A stretch of 64,000 bases of DNA from Deinococcus planocerae (GTDB taxonomy: Bacteria; Deinococcota; Deinococci; Deinococcales; Deinococcaceae), in contig NZ_PNOR01000007.1 of the NCBI RefSeq assembly GCF_002869765.1, positions 1 through 64,000 on the forward strand, in the 5' to 3' direction. The position numbers and the translations under genes were made by a program. This document shows, one piece after another, positions 1 to 23,146 of this stretch. Each line of letters begins with the position of its first letter. Within the stretch, counting starts at the first letter, position 1. A model generated the notes under the pieces. The model saw only the letters and a list, made by a program, of their open reading frames with translations. It had not been told where the DNA came from and did no database searches.

Positions 1-126
1 GCTCTGGCACTGATGACGGTCATGCCAGACGTTCATTTGAACCGCCTGCTCCTGACGTTCAGCAGAAACTCGGAATTTCTCCGCCAGCACGGCTATTCAC
101 TGCGCTATGCGAGGTGCAACTCCTGA
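1..126 (+). mobile_element. IS transposase C-terminal fragment
   Basis: Frame 1 is open from the window edge to a TGA at 124-126 and encodes 41 residues that include FSRNSEFLRQHGYSLRY and end in ARCNS. I recognise this tail as that of IS4-type transposases common in Deinococcus; this is from memory, not a search. Only the last part is inside the window. The terminal inverted repeat cannot be defined because the other end is missing. The stop codon sits directly against the second codon of the cold-shock gene, so the right end of the element is at about 126. Confidence 0.65.
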
Positions 127-138
127 GCAGTAGGTAGA

Positions 139-420
139 GTGAAGTGGTTTAACGCGGAAAAGGGTTACGGGTTCATCGAGACGGAGGGCAGCCCCGACGT
201 GTTCGCGCATTTCAGCGCGATTCAGGCCCAGGGCTTCAAGAAGCTCAACGAGGGGGATGAGGTCGAGTTCGAGATTGAGCCCGGCCAGCGCGGCAAAGGC
301 CCCCAGGCCAAGAACATCGTCGTGACCAAGGCGGCCCCGGCGAGCGCGAGCAGCGGCAGCTCCAGCGGCGGTGGCTACAGCAGCCGTCCCCCCCGCCGCG
401 ACCGCGACGACCGCTGGTAA
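139..420 (+). CDS. Cold-shock domain protein (CspA family), start codon displaced
   Basis: This is a single-strand nucleic-acid-binding cold-shock domain acting as an RNA chaperone in the cytoplasm. The RNP1 motif KGYGFIE and the RNP2 motif DVFAHFSAI are present, followed by a low-complexity Ser/Gly tail ending in Arg/Asp-rich residues that is typical of Deinococcus homologues. The first in-frame start is GTG at 139. The four codons before it (GCA GTA GGT AGA, AVGR) continue the usual family N-terminus [10 protein letters not shown], as I recall it, back to a TGA at 124-126 where ATG would be expected. Insertion of the IS element has therefore apparently removed the native start and promoter. 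GTG 139 would give a protein lacking about five residues of the first strand; expression is uncertain. A terminator follows at 443-471. Confidence 0.85.
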   Translation: MKWFNAEKGYGFIETEGSPDVFAHFSAIQAQGFKKLNEGDEVEFEIEPGQRGKGPQAKNIVVTKAAPASASSGSSSGGGYSSRPPRRDRDDRW

Positions 421-442
421 GCGGAAAGGCGAGCAAGTTCAA

Positions 443-471
443 GCCCCCAGCCGGAAAGGTTGGGGGTTTTT
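443..471 (+). terminator. Intrinsic terminator after the cold-shock gene
   Basis: The stem CCCCCA (444-449) pairs with TGGGGG (461-466) and is followed by TTTTT (467-471). On the other strand the hairpin lies 2 nt after a TAG at 475-473, so it may serve both converging genes. Confidence 0.85.
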
Positions 472-472
472 G

Positions 473-619
473 CTATGTCCGGCGGTAGAGGACGTGAAAG
501 GTGTCCACGAGCTTGAAAACCGCCTCCCCTACCCTGGCCTCTCCGTGGGGCATAGGTGGACGGCTGTTTGGAGCTGCCCAATCCTCACCCGCTCCCCCGG
601 TCAAGATATAGAGGGCGTT
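473..619 (-). other. In-frame continuation beyond the stop of the Imm22-like gene
   Basis: Directly after the TGA of the Imm22-like gene (622-620), the same frame stays open for 48 codons to a TAG at 475-473. That TAG sits right at the terminator hairpin. The encoded residues begin NALYILTGG and end HVLYRRT. Imm22-family proteins, as I remember them, carry a similar NAxxxLY-type stretch after the region present here. The simplest reading is that this is the lost C-terminal third of the gene, cut off by a nonsense mutation. It could instead be chance open frame. Confidence 0.4.
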
Positions 620-889
620 TCACTCCCCATCGGGCAGTCTGGGCAAAGCCTGTTCATCCAGCGTGCGCCAAGTTTCCGCCGCGTCCAACAAGAGTTCCCG
701 TGTAGGACGACCGAAATACAGCTCCGCGAAGTCTTCGTCATACCAGCCGAGCCGAAAAGCGGAGGCAAACGGCGAAAGCGCCATTTCCCCATCCTCGTCG
801 TAAGTGAACCTCAGGGCATGAAGGAGCGTTTGTTCGTCTGGAGACCTGACGGCCCAAAGCGTTACCACTTCCGGCTGAGACAAGCTCAC
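620..889 (-). CDS. Imm22-like (DUF4284) small acidic protein, possibly truncated
   Basis: This is an 89-residue acidic protein. The pattern VVTLWAV near the start, FTYDEDGE and then WYDEDFAELYF resembles immunity protein 22 / DUF4284, a family of polymorphic-toxin immunity proteins. The start chosen is GTG at 889, which overlaps the stop of the upstream TPR gene (GTGA) and implies translational coupling. An ATG at 928 would give 13 extra proline/glycine-rich residues. No toxin gene is next to it. Codon use is less GC-rich than the neighbours. The protein may end early, because the frame continues meaningfully past the TGA (473-619). Function is inferred from family resemblance only. Confidence 0.6.
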   Translation of the reverse strand: MSLSQPEVVTLWAVRSPDEQTLLHALRFTYDEDGEMALSPFASAFRLGWYDEDFAELYFGRPTRELLLDAAETWRTLDEQALPRLPDGE

Positions 890-1677
890 CTCAACTCCCG
901 CCGCAGCCCCGCCGCCATCTGGAACCACTCGCGTTCCTGGCGGCGGTAGAGGCCCGTGGCCCGCTGCTCCGTCTTGGCAAGCTGGTCGAGAAGTTGCCCT
1001 GCCTCTGCCTGTCTCCCCTGCTTGAGCAGAAAGGCGGCGTAACGGGCGCGAGGCTCCTCCGTCGTGGCGGCGGTCATCGCTTCCCGGTAGGTCCCGTCGG
1101 CCTCGGCGGTCTTGCCCTGTGCCTCCTGCGCCTGGGCGAGCAGGGTCAGGCTGCGAGTGCGAGTGGCCGCGCTCGTCTTGAGGTCCACCCGGTTGAGAAG
1201 CCCTTCGGCGGCGGCGGCGTTGCCCCGGGCGAGTTCGAGTTCGGCGCTGGTGAGCAGCACCACCGGATCGTCCTCGTAGATGCCGCTCAGGAGGGGTTGC
1301 AGCGTCGCCTGCGCCTCATCGGGACGGCCCGCCCGGGCCAGGAGGGTGGCGAGGTCGGCGCGGTTGGCGAGGGTGTCGCTCTCGGCGAGCCGCTCCTGTG
1401 CCTCGCGAATGCGGGTGTCGAGCGGCTTGATCGCCTCCAGCCCCGCCCCTATCGCGGCTCCGGCTCGTCGCCCGCTGCCCCGCAGCGTGGGCAGGAACTC
1501 CAGGAAGAAGTAGACCAGCACGCCCAGGAAACCGCCCACGAACAGGCTGAACCCCAGCAGGGCAATCCAGATCGCTCCGCGCCGGGTCACGATGGCGTGG
1601 ATCAGGAAGACGACGTTCAGGATGGTAAAGAGGGTAAACAACCAGGGCGCCTGGTTGAAGATGGCAAGCGGATTCAT
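886..1677 (-). CDS. Membrane-anchored TPR protein
   Basis: This is a 263-residue protein. The first 60 or so residues hold two hydrophobic helices (around LFTLFTILNVVFLIHAIV and IALLGFSLFVGGFLGVLV), resembling the short phospholipase-D-nuclease N-terminal membrane module. The rest is soluble, Ala/Leu/Glu-rich helical hairpins typical of tetratricopeptide repeats (residues about 90-250). Such proteins scaffold membrane complexes; no partner is visible here. The start at ATG 1677 is favoured over an upstream start at 1740 because a TACCAT -10 box ends 6 nt before it, which fits a leaderless transcript. The downstream Imm22-like gene overlaps its stop by 4 nt. Confidence 0.7.
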   Translation of the reverse strand: MNPLAIFNQAPWLFTLFTILNVVFLIHAIVTRRGAIWIALLGFSLFVGGFLGVLVYFFLEFLPTLRGSGRRAGAAIGAGLEAIKPLDTRIREAQERLAESDTLANRADLATLLARAGRPDEAQATLQPLLSGIYEDDPVVLLTSAELELARGNAAAAEGLLNRVDLKTSAATRTRSLTLLAQAQEAQGKTAEADGTYREAMTAATTEEPRARYAAFLLKQGRQAEAGQLLDQLAKTEQRATGLYRRQEREWFQMAAGLRRELR

Positions 1678-1683
1678 ACCTTG

Positions 1684-1689
1684 ATGGTA
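1684..1689 (-). promoter_or_regulatory. Leaderless -10 box for the TPR gene
   Basis: TACCAT on the minus strand lies 6 nt before the ATG at 1677, so transcription should start at or beside the start codon. Confidence 0.5.
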
Positions 1690-1755
1690 CGGGCTGACGC
1701 CGCCGGACGTTCCGCGCCCCGGGCTTGTTCGGGAGACCATTTAGGCGGCCAGGGC

Positions 1756-1784
1756 TTGACACAACCCCGCCGCCACCCTATACT
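1756..1784 (+). promoter_or_regulatory. Sigma-70-type promoter of rpoB-rpoC
   Basis: A perfect -35 TTGACA (1756-1761) and -10 TATACT (1779-1784) are separated by 17 nt. Transcription should start near 1791, giving a leader of about 175 nt before rpoB, unusual in a window dominated by leaderless genes. The leader holds small GC-rich hairpins, including one around 1910-1935, but no recognised riboswitch or ribosomal-protein binding site. Confidence 0.85.
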
Positions 1785-1965
1785 TCCTGGTCGCCGACCA
1801 TGATGGGTTCGGACAGGAGAGCTTTGCAGGTAAGGGTCGCTCCGCTTTTGGACTCCTCAATCTAACAGTTTTCTTCAGGGGCACAGCCGAAGGTGGCTGG
1901 GGTCCCGCCTGCGCCGTTCTCTGCCCCGGGGCGGCACAGGGCATCAGCCTGGGCGCGAGGTGTGA

Positions 1966-5424
<3,459 letters not shown>

Positions 5425-5426
5425 GG

Positions 5427-5671
5427 ATGAGAGGACTTCAGCGCAACCGAACCCAAACGCAACGCAGATTCACCCGTGTTGTAGGTGCGTTGAACGCCTC
5501 CATCCTGACGATCTTGGCAATTATGCTCCTTGTGTCCGCGAACTACAGGAACAACAGCACCCAGATGTTATTGGCTGGTTTTTTCCTGATCTCGACTGTC
5601 TTGTTCAACGTGTGGTTGGCCTTTGACGTAGAGAGAAGCGGCACGAGGGGGAACGCCTCACAGGAGCCTGA

Positions 5672-5675
<4 letters not shown>
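5427..5675 (+). CDS. Small two-helix membrane protein between rpoB and rpoC
   Basis: I do not recognise this 82-residue protein. A basic N-terminus ([13 protein letters not shown]) is followed by two hydrophobic segments, roughly residues 24-40 ([13 protein letters not shown]) and 48-67 ([20 protein letters not shown]), and a short polar tail. This suggests an inner-membrane hairpin with both ends in the cytoplasm. It begins 2 nt after the rpoB stop, and its TGA overlaps the rpoC ATG (ATGA at 5672-5675). The rpoC ribosome-binding site (AGGAG near 5659) lies inside it. Base composition is clearly less GC-rich than rpoB or rpoC, suggesting a late arrival. An open frame with normal start, stop and helices supports a real gene; its function is unknown. 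Confidence 0.65.
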
Positions 5676-10312
<4,637 letters not shown>

Positions 10313-10330
10313 GCACGGCCAACCTTCTTG

Positions 10331-10360
10331 ACCCCCACTCGGAGACGGGTGGGGGTTTTG
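10331..10360 (+). terminator. Terminator of the rpoBC operon
   Basis: ACCCCCAC (10331-10338) pairs with GTGGGGGT (10349-10356) and is followed by TTT. It lies between converging genes; the minus strand has no comparable T-run. Confidence 0.9.
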
Positions 10361-10897
10361 TTATTCCACCTCGCGCGCCACCTTCTGCGACTCATCGCTG
10401 TAGAGGGTGGCGTAGTGCTGCCCCAGGCTGACCAGGAACTGCATCTCCTCGTGCGTCGTCCGTGCCGAGAGCCGCGTCTCAAAGCTCAGCAGCAGCGCCC
10501 CATAAGCGAGAGAGGCGGCACCCAGGATGGCGAGCACCACCGGAGCGAGGCCGAACGCTGCCCCTACCAGCGCCCCCGAGCCGATCAGGATGCTCGTCAG
10601 CACGAGAAGGGCGACCGCCACGTACAGCGCCGTCATCGCCCGCTGGATGATGCGGGTGCGGCGGGCGAGACGGGGCAACTGGCGGATGATCATCCTCTTC
10701 TCCTCGCGCGCCAGCGGTTCCTGCTGCCCGTCTTCGGAGACGAGGACCTTGAACCGGGCGGTGAGGTGCCGCACCCGGTCGGTGGTCCGCCCGAGCCGTG
10801 TGCTCGTGCTCATCAGGAGGGTGCCCGCGCCGCTGATCAGCACGGCGGGGGTGATCATCGCCGCGAGGACGCTGAGGGTGGGGTTGGGCGCGGACAT
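10361..10897 (-). CDS. DUF2721 family membrane protein
   Basis: This is a 178-residue integral membrane protein. It has a hydrophobic N-terminal helix (AAMITPAVLISGAGTLLMS), the polar stretch TSTRLGRTTDRVRHL typical of DUF2721, and two more helices around residues 85-140 (MTALYVAVALLVLTSILIG and VVLAILGAASLAYGALLLS). The end is an amphipathic cytoplasmic tail. The family function is unknown. The start ATG 10897 has a TACCCT box 6 nt upstream, so the transcript is probably leaderless. It converges on rpoC and stands alone. Confidence 0.8.
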   Translation of the reverse strand: MSAPNPTLSVLAAMITPAVLISGAGTLLMSTSTRLGRTTDRVRHLTARFKVLVSEDGQQEPLAREEKRMIIRQLPRLARRTRIIQRAMTALYVAVALLVLTSILIGSGALVGAAFGLAPVVLAILGAASLAYGALLLSFETRLSARTTHEEMQFLVSLGQHYATLYSDESQKVAREVE

Positions 10898-10903
10898 GGG
10901 CTT

Positions 10904-10909
10904 AGGGTA
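10904..10909 (-). promoter_or_regulatory. Leaderless -10 box for the DUF2721 gene
   Basis: TACCCT (minus strand) lies 6 nt from ATG 10897. Confidence 0.55.
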
Positions 10910-11030
10910 AAGCGGGTGTGGGAAGGGGCGGGGGCGTTGCTTGCACGTCCGGTGTCAGCGAGGTCAGACGCACGCCTTCGCGCGGCGCTCAGTTTCGCTC
11001 CAGGGTGGAGGCGAACTGTCCCCCTGCCCG

Positions 11031-11513
11031 TCAGCCCTGAGCAAGCCACGAGCGCAACGGAGGAGGCATGAGCTGCCGCACCTCCAATTGGGTGACCGCC
11101 ACCCACTCGAAGGTGAGATGTGACTCTACGGCTGGGACCGCCTCCCACCGCACGAGCTCAGGACTTGAGGCGACGAAGACGTGATTGACCTCGTGGTGCA
11201 GTCGACCTGTCCTGTCCGTCCACCTATGCTCGACGACGCCAACGAACGCGCCCACCTGAAAGATCAGTCCCGTCTCCTCGTGCAGTTCCCGGGCGAGGCA
11301 GGCCCGGAGGCCTTCCGCCGGTTCGACGTGGCCTCCCGGCAGGAACGTGTTGGAGTGCCCCCGCGCCCGCGCGAGAAGCACGTGCCCCTCGTGTTCGATG
11401 ACGGCGCGGGCGAGCAGGTGTAGTTGAGGAGGATGCGCCACTGCGTCAGCATACGGGCCAGGAATTCCTCGCCCTGAACCGTGCCCCATACCTCTCCCCA
11501 CCCTACCCAACAC
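11031..11513 (-). CDS. Nudix hydrolase
   Basis: This enzyme hydrolyses a nucleoside-diphosphate-linked substrate, which cannot be deduced. The Nudix box runs from GGHVEPAEG through RELHEETG, with the metal-binding glutamates in place; the preceding region LLARAVIEHEGHVLLAR is the usual beta-strand lead-in. Deinococcus genomes carry many Nudix enzymes, often linked to oxidised-nucleotide clean-up. The start is uncertain: the longest frame begins at 11513, only 14 nt from the divergent rlmN start and inside its promoter, so a shorter form from GTG 11441 (just before the conserved part) is quite possible. Confidence 0.8.
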   Translation of the reverse strand: MLGRVGRGMGHGSGRGIPGPYADAVAHPPQLHLLARAVIEHEGHVLLARARGHSNTFLPGGHVEPAEGLRACLARELHEETGLIFQVGAFVGVVEHRWTDRTGRLHHEVNHVFVASSPELVRWEAVPAVESHLTFEWVAVTQLEVRQLMPPPLRSWLAQG

Positions 11514-11515
11514 GC

Positions 11516-11521
11516 TAAACT
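11516..11521 (+). promoter_or_regulatory. Leaderless -10 box for rlmN
   Basis: TAAACT is 6 nt before ATG 11528, and no Shine-Dalgarno sequence is present. Confidence 0.55.
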
Positions 11522-11527
11522 TTCCTG

Positions 11528-12565
<1,038 letters not shown>

Positions 12566-12586
12566 CCTCACGAGCCTCCCTGTGGA

Positions 12587-12618
12587 CGTGCCTTCCTTGA
12601 CTGGAGGGCACGTTTTTT
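12587..12618 (+). terminator. Terminator after rlmN
   Basis: CGTGCCTTCC (12587-12596) pairs with GGAGGGCACG (12603-12612), with one G-T pair, followed by six T. Confidence 0.9.
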
Positions 12619-12764
12619 CCTGGCCGGGCGGGATGACCTCGGCCCAACACAGCGGTCGCCCTGCCGTGGAACAATTACGGCGCCCAGCGCCCACACCGCG
12701 AGTAAGGGTTCAGAAAGAGCCGCGTCGTTACGATTCCCCCGTTCCCCCGTACAGGAGGCCCCCG

Positions 12765-14389
12765 GTGACTCAACCTACCCCCCTGGTGCTGCTCAGCCTC
12801 TTGCTGGCCGCCGCTCCCGCCGCCTCGGCACAGACGCTGGTCGAGACCTCGACCGCCGTCTCCGTGCAGAACACGTTGACGCAGACGGGCACGCCCGCCG
12901 CCGTCCCCCGTGTTCCGGCCCTGCCCATCCCACCGGCCCCCCCCACGGCACCCTCCTCGCCCGCCCCGGCGGCCTCCACTCCGGCCCCCGTCCCCATCAC
13001 CCCCCTCACCCCGGCGCAGGTCGCCGCGCTCGGGCAGGCGCAGGCGGCGCTGCGCGGCGGGCAACTCGGGCAGGCGCGCACCCTGTTCGAGCGGCTGATC
13101 GCGCAGAACTACGCGCAGCCGGAACCTCACTTCGGGCTGGGCCTGACCCTGTTCGCGCAAAACGACCTGCGCGGGGCGGCCTTCGAGTTCACGCAGCTCG
13201 TGGCCCTGGCTCCGGGCCGCTACGAGGGACCGTACAACCTGGGGGTCATCGCCACCCGCGAGGGGCGCCACGCCGACGCGCTGAAGTTCTACGGTGAGGC
13301 GGCCAACCTGGCGCGCGGCAAGGCGGGCACGGCCACCGTGCGGCAGGTGCTGGGGGCCCTCGCCGCCGAGCAGACCCGCGCCGGGGACTTCGCCGGGCTG
13401 AGCACCACCCTCGGCGAGGTCGCGGCGCTCGACCCGAACGACGTGGACGCGCAGTTCCGGCTGGCGCAGGCCCGCACGCTGGCGGGGCAGGGCGCCCTGG
13501 CGCTGCCGGGGGCCTACGCCGTCTTGCAGCGTCAGCCTGCCCACGTAAACGCCGCGCTCCTGGTCGCCGACATCTACGTGGCGCAGGGCCTATCCAACCG
13601 GGCGGTGCGTGAACTCGACGCGGCAGCCGGGCGGGTTTCCCGGGCAGAAGACCGGGGGCGGCTGCTGCTGCGCAAGGCGGACGTGCTGGCAGCGTCGGGT
13701 GACGCACGCGGGGCGGTCCTCGCCGCGCAGGAGGCCACCCGCGCGGATATGCGCAGCGCCGCCGCCTTCGCCCGCCTTGCCGAATTGCGGGTCGTGCGGG
13801 GCGACCGCTCCGGGGCGCTGGCCGCCTACCAGAGCGCCGTGCGGCTCGCGCCCCGGGACGCCGGGTACCGGGTCGGGCTGGCCGCCCTGCGGCTCGCCCT
13901 CGGGCAGAATGCCGACGCGGCGCGGGACGCCGCCCAGGCCCTGCGCCTGAGCCCCGAGCCCGCCACCCTCGCCCGCGCGCAGTTCGTGCGGGGGCTGGCC
14001 GCCTACCGCCAGGGCCAGCACGGCCCCGCGCGCGCCGCCCTGCGCTCCAGCGCCCTGGTCTCCCCCAGCGCCGACACCTTCCTGTGGCTGGGCCTGAGCG
14101 CCTACGCACAGCAAGACTACGCGGGCGCCGCCACCGCCCTCAGCGAGAGCGTGCGGCTCGACCCGACCCCCGCCGCCCGCCAGAACCTCGCCTCGGCGCT
14201 CCTCGCCTCGGCCCGCTACCCCGAGGCCGAGGCCGTGCTGCGCGGACTGGTGGGTGAACAACCGAAGAACAACGAGGCGTGGTATCTGCTCGGCCTGGCC
14301 CAGCGGGCCCAGACCCGCGAGGCCGAGGCCCGGCAGTCCCTGAAGACCGCCGCGAATCTCGGCAACGCCAAGGCCCAGGGGGCCCTGAA

Positions 14390-14393
<4 letters not shown>
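12765..14393 (+). CDS. Secreted/periplasmic TPR-repeat protein
   Basis: This 542-residue protein has an N-terminal signal peptide (LLSLLLAAAPAASA before QTLV) and then a Pro/Thr/Ala-rich linker to about residue 80. The remaining 450 residues are tandem tetratricopeptide-type helical repeats (for example FGLGLTLFAQNDLRGAA and NNEAWYLLGLAQRAQTREA). It probably serves as an envelope scaffold. A longer frame begins at 12582, but that would read through the rlmN terminator. GTG 12765 is preceded by AGGAGG at 12753 with correct spacing and gives a proper signal peptide. Its stop overlaps the SPOR gene start (GTGA). It is first in a four-gene coupled run. Confidence 0.8.
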
Positions 14394-15618
<1,225 letters not shown>

Positions 15619-15622
<4 letters not shown>

Positions 15623-16326
15623 AGCGGGTGACCGGGATTCCCACCGCCACGATCAGCCGCCTGGTGACCTACCTCCGCATCCTGGAGGGGCTGGAGACGC
15701 AGGACGTCCCCCGCACGAGCAGCACCGACCTCGCCGAACGTGCCGGGGTGACGGCCTTTCAGGTGCGCAAGGATCTGGCGTACTTCGGGCGCTTCGGCAC
15801 CCGCGGCATGGGGTACACGGTGCCCGTCCTCAAGCGGGAACTTCTGCGCGTGCTGGGCCTGAACCAGACCTGGAACGTGGTGATCGTGGGGGTGGGGCGG
15901 CTCGGGCAGGCCATCGCCAATTACCCGGGGGCGAGCGACTACCAGTTCCAGTATGTCGGCCTCTTCGACGTGAACCCCAATCTCATCGGGACCGGAGTGC
16001 GCGGCCTCACGGTGCGGCACACCGACGAGCTGCGCGACTTCGTGGGGGGGACCCGGGTGGACATGGGCTTTCTGGCCGTGCCCCCCGAGCGCGCGCAGGA
16101 CGCGGCCCAGAGCCTCGCCGACGCGGGGGTGCGCGGCATCCTCAATTTTGCCCCGGTCGTGATTCAGCCGCGCACGGTGGAACGCTCCGGTTTGCAAGAA
16201 ATTGGTGACGAATGGCGTGGTGTGATCGTGGAGAACGTGGATTTCCTGGCGGGCATGAAACGCCTCGCCTTTTACATCCTCAACCCCGATCTCAGCAGCG
16301 CCGAACCGGAGGACACTGACGAATGA
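15619..16326 (+). CDS. rex: Redox-sensing transcriptional repressor Rex
   Basis: This 235-residue repressor senses the NADH/NAD+ ratio. It has an N-terminal winged helix (ISRLVTYLRILEGLE, TDLAERAGVTAFQVRKDL, YFGRFGTRGMGY) that binds operator DNA, then a Rossmann domain with VGVGRLGQAI at about residues 92-101, and the swapped C-terminal helix. Rex usually controls respiration and fermentation genes. Here it is translationally coupled both to the SPOR gene before it (GTGA at 15619) and to the lipoprotein gene after it (ATGA at 16323). It has no promoter of its own that I can see. Confidence 0.95.
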
Positions 16327-18254
16327 AGAGACTGCCGCTCCTGACCTTGCCCCTGCTCCTCGCCGCCTGTGGAACCGTCATTCCTGACACCGGGCGCAAC
16401 GTGAAGGTGACGGCGAGCGCCAGCACCATTACCCTCTCCCCCGACGGCACCTCCGACGCGGGGACGACCTACACGTTCACCAATCCCGCCGGCGCCAAAC
16501 CCACCGCCATCACGAGCGCCACCGTTTCCTGGGGCACGGGCGCGGATCAGAGCGCCACAGTCACCATCCCCGCCGTCAGCCTCCCTGCCGGCCTGACCTG
16601 CGCGGCTGCGGCCACCGACCCCACCGCCGCCTGTGATTACAACGTCAGCGGCACGGATTTCGGCGCGCGGAGTGTGACCGCCGCCATCAGCGACAGCACC
16701 CTCTTCGCCAAGGCTTACGCGGCCAACCCCAGCGCCAAGAAGCTTCCCGTCAGCGTGACCTTCAATGGGGCGGCCAACGCGGTGAACTTCGCACTCAGCG
16801 TGAGCAGCACGGGCAGCAGCGGTGGGGACGGCAGTGAGACCCCCGTCGCCAAGGCGCCTGCACCCGTCCTGACGATCAATACCTCTGGAAGTCAGCCTTA
16901 CGGCGGGAGCCTCAGCGTCACGGCGGCGGGCAACTTCGACGTCATCAGCACTGTCGACCGGGTGATTCTGGAGATCACGGACGCCAAGGGAAACGTAGAC
17001 AACACCACCTACACGAGCACTTCCCCGACGGCCACCTTCAGCATCGACACGTCGAAATTCGTGGACGGCAACCTCACCCTGAAAGTCATCGCCCTGACCA
17101 AGGAAGGTCTGCGCGGCGAGACGGCAGCCAAGACGGTCCAGGTTCAGAATGTCTCCGCTCCCAGCCTGTCGATTCTCAGCCCCGATGCAAACGCCACCCT
17201 GACGGGCCCCACCACCGTTCGTGTTCAGTTGCGCCAAAGTTCTTCCACCTTCACCCTGAACCCTCAGGACGCCAGCGGCAACGACGTTCGTCTGGATGTG
17301 CGCGACTTCCGTGGCAACGTGGTCAAGACGACCTACGGCAAGGCCGTGCGGATCAGCGACGGGGTGTACGAGGCGTACATTCCTCTCGATCTGGTCGGCC
17401 CGGACTTCTCCAGCAACACGTACTCGCTGGAGGTCACCGCACAGGCCAGTCTGGCGGATGGGTCCTCGCGCACGGTCAGCGCAGGCGAGTCCATCAGCAC
17501 CCAGGTCAGCGACAACAAACCCCCGGCCCTCAGCATCATGATGCCCGCCTACATCACCGATCCCTACACCGGCGCGAACGTTCGCGGCATCCTCTCGCGC
17601 AACTCCGCCCTCATGATCCAGGCGAGCGACGACAACGGCGTGAGCAGCCTGCGGGTGGATTTCGTCTGTGACGCGGCCACCGCTTTGGCTGGGCAGACCT
17701 GCCCCCGTGCTCCCTACAGCTACAACATTCCCGTCGGTGCGGGCGGCATCTTATTCCGGGTGTTCGAGATCGGGGCGCTGCTGGACGCTCAGCCCTATGT
17801 GCAAAACGGCAACTACACCCTGCGCATTACCGCCTACGACGGCTCGAACGCGAACATTCAGGAGTTCCCGGTGCGGGTTTCCCGTACGGCGGTCGATAGC
17901 GATATCGACAACCTGGCCGGTCAGTCCACGGTCGATAACATCGTCTACGACACCAGATCGAACGAACTCAACATCGTCTCCGCCCGCTGGATCGTTCCTG
18001 GAACGACGGCCAACCCCGTTCGGGTGGCGACTCTCGCCTACGACAATGACCTCGCCAGTCTGGCACCCACGCGTCAGCGTATCGATCCGGTCTTTCCGGC
18101 AGGCACGAGCGTTGAATTGATCCAAAGCTTCAACGCGCCGGGCATTTACCGTGTCGACTTTATCGTGCAGGATTTGGTCACGGGGGTGACGCGTTACTAC
18201 CAAGGTGGTGAGGTCGTGGTGAAGAGGAACACGAGCACTCAACCCGCCCCCTGA
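16323..18254 (+). CDS. Large secreted lipoprotein with Ig-like modules
   Basis: The first 17 residues form a lipoprotein signal ending in the lipobox LLAAC, so the protein should be lipid-anchored at Cys17. The rest is Thr/Ser/Ala-rich beta-strand sequence with recurrent patterns such as LSILSPDANATLTGPTTV and LSIMMPAYITDPYTG, which look like bacterial immunoglobulin-like or cadherin-like domains. The length is 643 residues. The function is unknown; cell-surface adhesion or envelope architecture is likely. Its ATG overlaps the rex stop by 4 nt, and it is last in the run, ending before a long hairpin. Codon use towards the 3' half is slightly less GC-rich than its neighbours. Confidence 0.75.
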   Translation: MKRLPLLTLPLLLAACGTVIPDTGRNVKVTASASTITLSPDGTSDAGTTYTFTNPAGAKPTAITSATVSWGTGADQSATVTIPAVSLPAGLTCAAAATDPTAACDYNVSGTDFGARSVTAAISDSTLFAKAYAANPSAKKLPVSVTFNGAANAVNFALSVSSTGSSGGDGSETPVAKAPAPVLTINTSGSQPYGGSLSVTAAGNFDVISTVDRVILEITDAKGNVDNTTYTSTSPTATFSIDTSKFVDGNLTLKVIALTKEGLRGETAAKTVQVQNVSAPSLSILSPDANATLTGPTTVRVQLRQSSSTFTLNPQDASGNDVRLDVRDFRGNVVKTTYGKAVRISDGVYEAYIPLDLVGPDFSSNTYSLEVTAQASLADGSSRTVSAGESISTQVSDNKPPALSIMMPAYITDPYTGANVRGILSRNSALMIQASDDNGVSSLRVDFVCDAATALAGQTCPRAPYSYNIPVGAGGILFRVFEIGALLDAQPYVQNGNYTLRITAYDGSNANIQEFPVRVSRTAVDSDIDNLAGQSTVDNIVYDTRSNELNIVSARWIVPGTTANPVRVATLAYDNDLASLAPTRQRIDPVFPAGTSVELIQSFNAPGIYRVDFIVQDLVTGVTRYYQGGEVVVKRNTSTQPAP

Positions 18255-18330
18255 GCGGTTCGCGAACATTGTTCCATAATCTTCCCTGTCCGGGTCCGCG
18301 TGGCCCGGGCAATGTCTTTGACCATCTACA

Positions 18331-18376
18331 AGAAGGGCTGCCCCTCCCGGAGTCTTGAGGAGGGACAGCCCTTCTT
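18331..18376. terminator. Long inverted repeat between converging genes
   Basis: A 17-18 bp stem (18331-18347 with 18359-18376) has one mismatch and a short loop. It lies between converging genes and is symmetrical enough to end transcription from both sides, although neither strand has a long T-run. Confidence 0.7.
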
Positions 18377-18383
18377 CACAGGC

Positions 18384-20303
<1,920 letters not shown>

Positions 20304-20326
20304 GCCCTTCAGAATACGCCGCCGGG

Positions 20327-21607
<1,281 letters not shown>

Positions 21608-21672
21608 GCTGCCTCCCTGGGTGTGGCGTTCGGGGAGGATAACGCGCGAGCGTGCCCTGCTCGGCGGGGACC

Positions 21673-21678
21673 TATGCT
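21673..21678 (+). promoter_or_regulatory. Candidate -10 box for cfa
   Basis: TATGCT lies 33 nt before the cfa ATG. Together with AGGAGGT before the start it indicates a short leader, unlike the leaderless neighbours. Confidence 0.4.
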
Positions 21679-21710
21679 GAACGGCACTTCTCTCACCCCC
21701 AGGAGGTCCC

Positions 21711-23123
<1,413 letters not shown>

Positions 23124-23146
23124 AGCGCGAAGGCCAGGGGAGGCGA

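Noticed and set aside
12582..12764. Upstream extension of the secreted TPR gene
   Set aside because: It would start inside the rlmN terminator; GTG 12765 has AGGAGG and yields a signal peptide.
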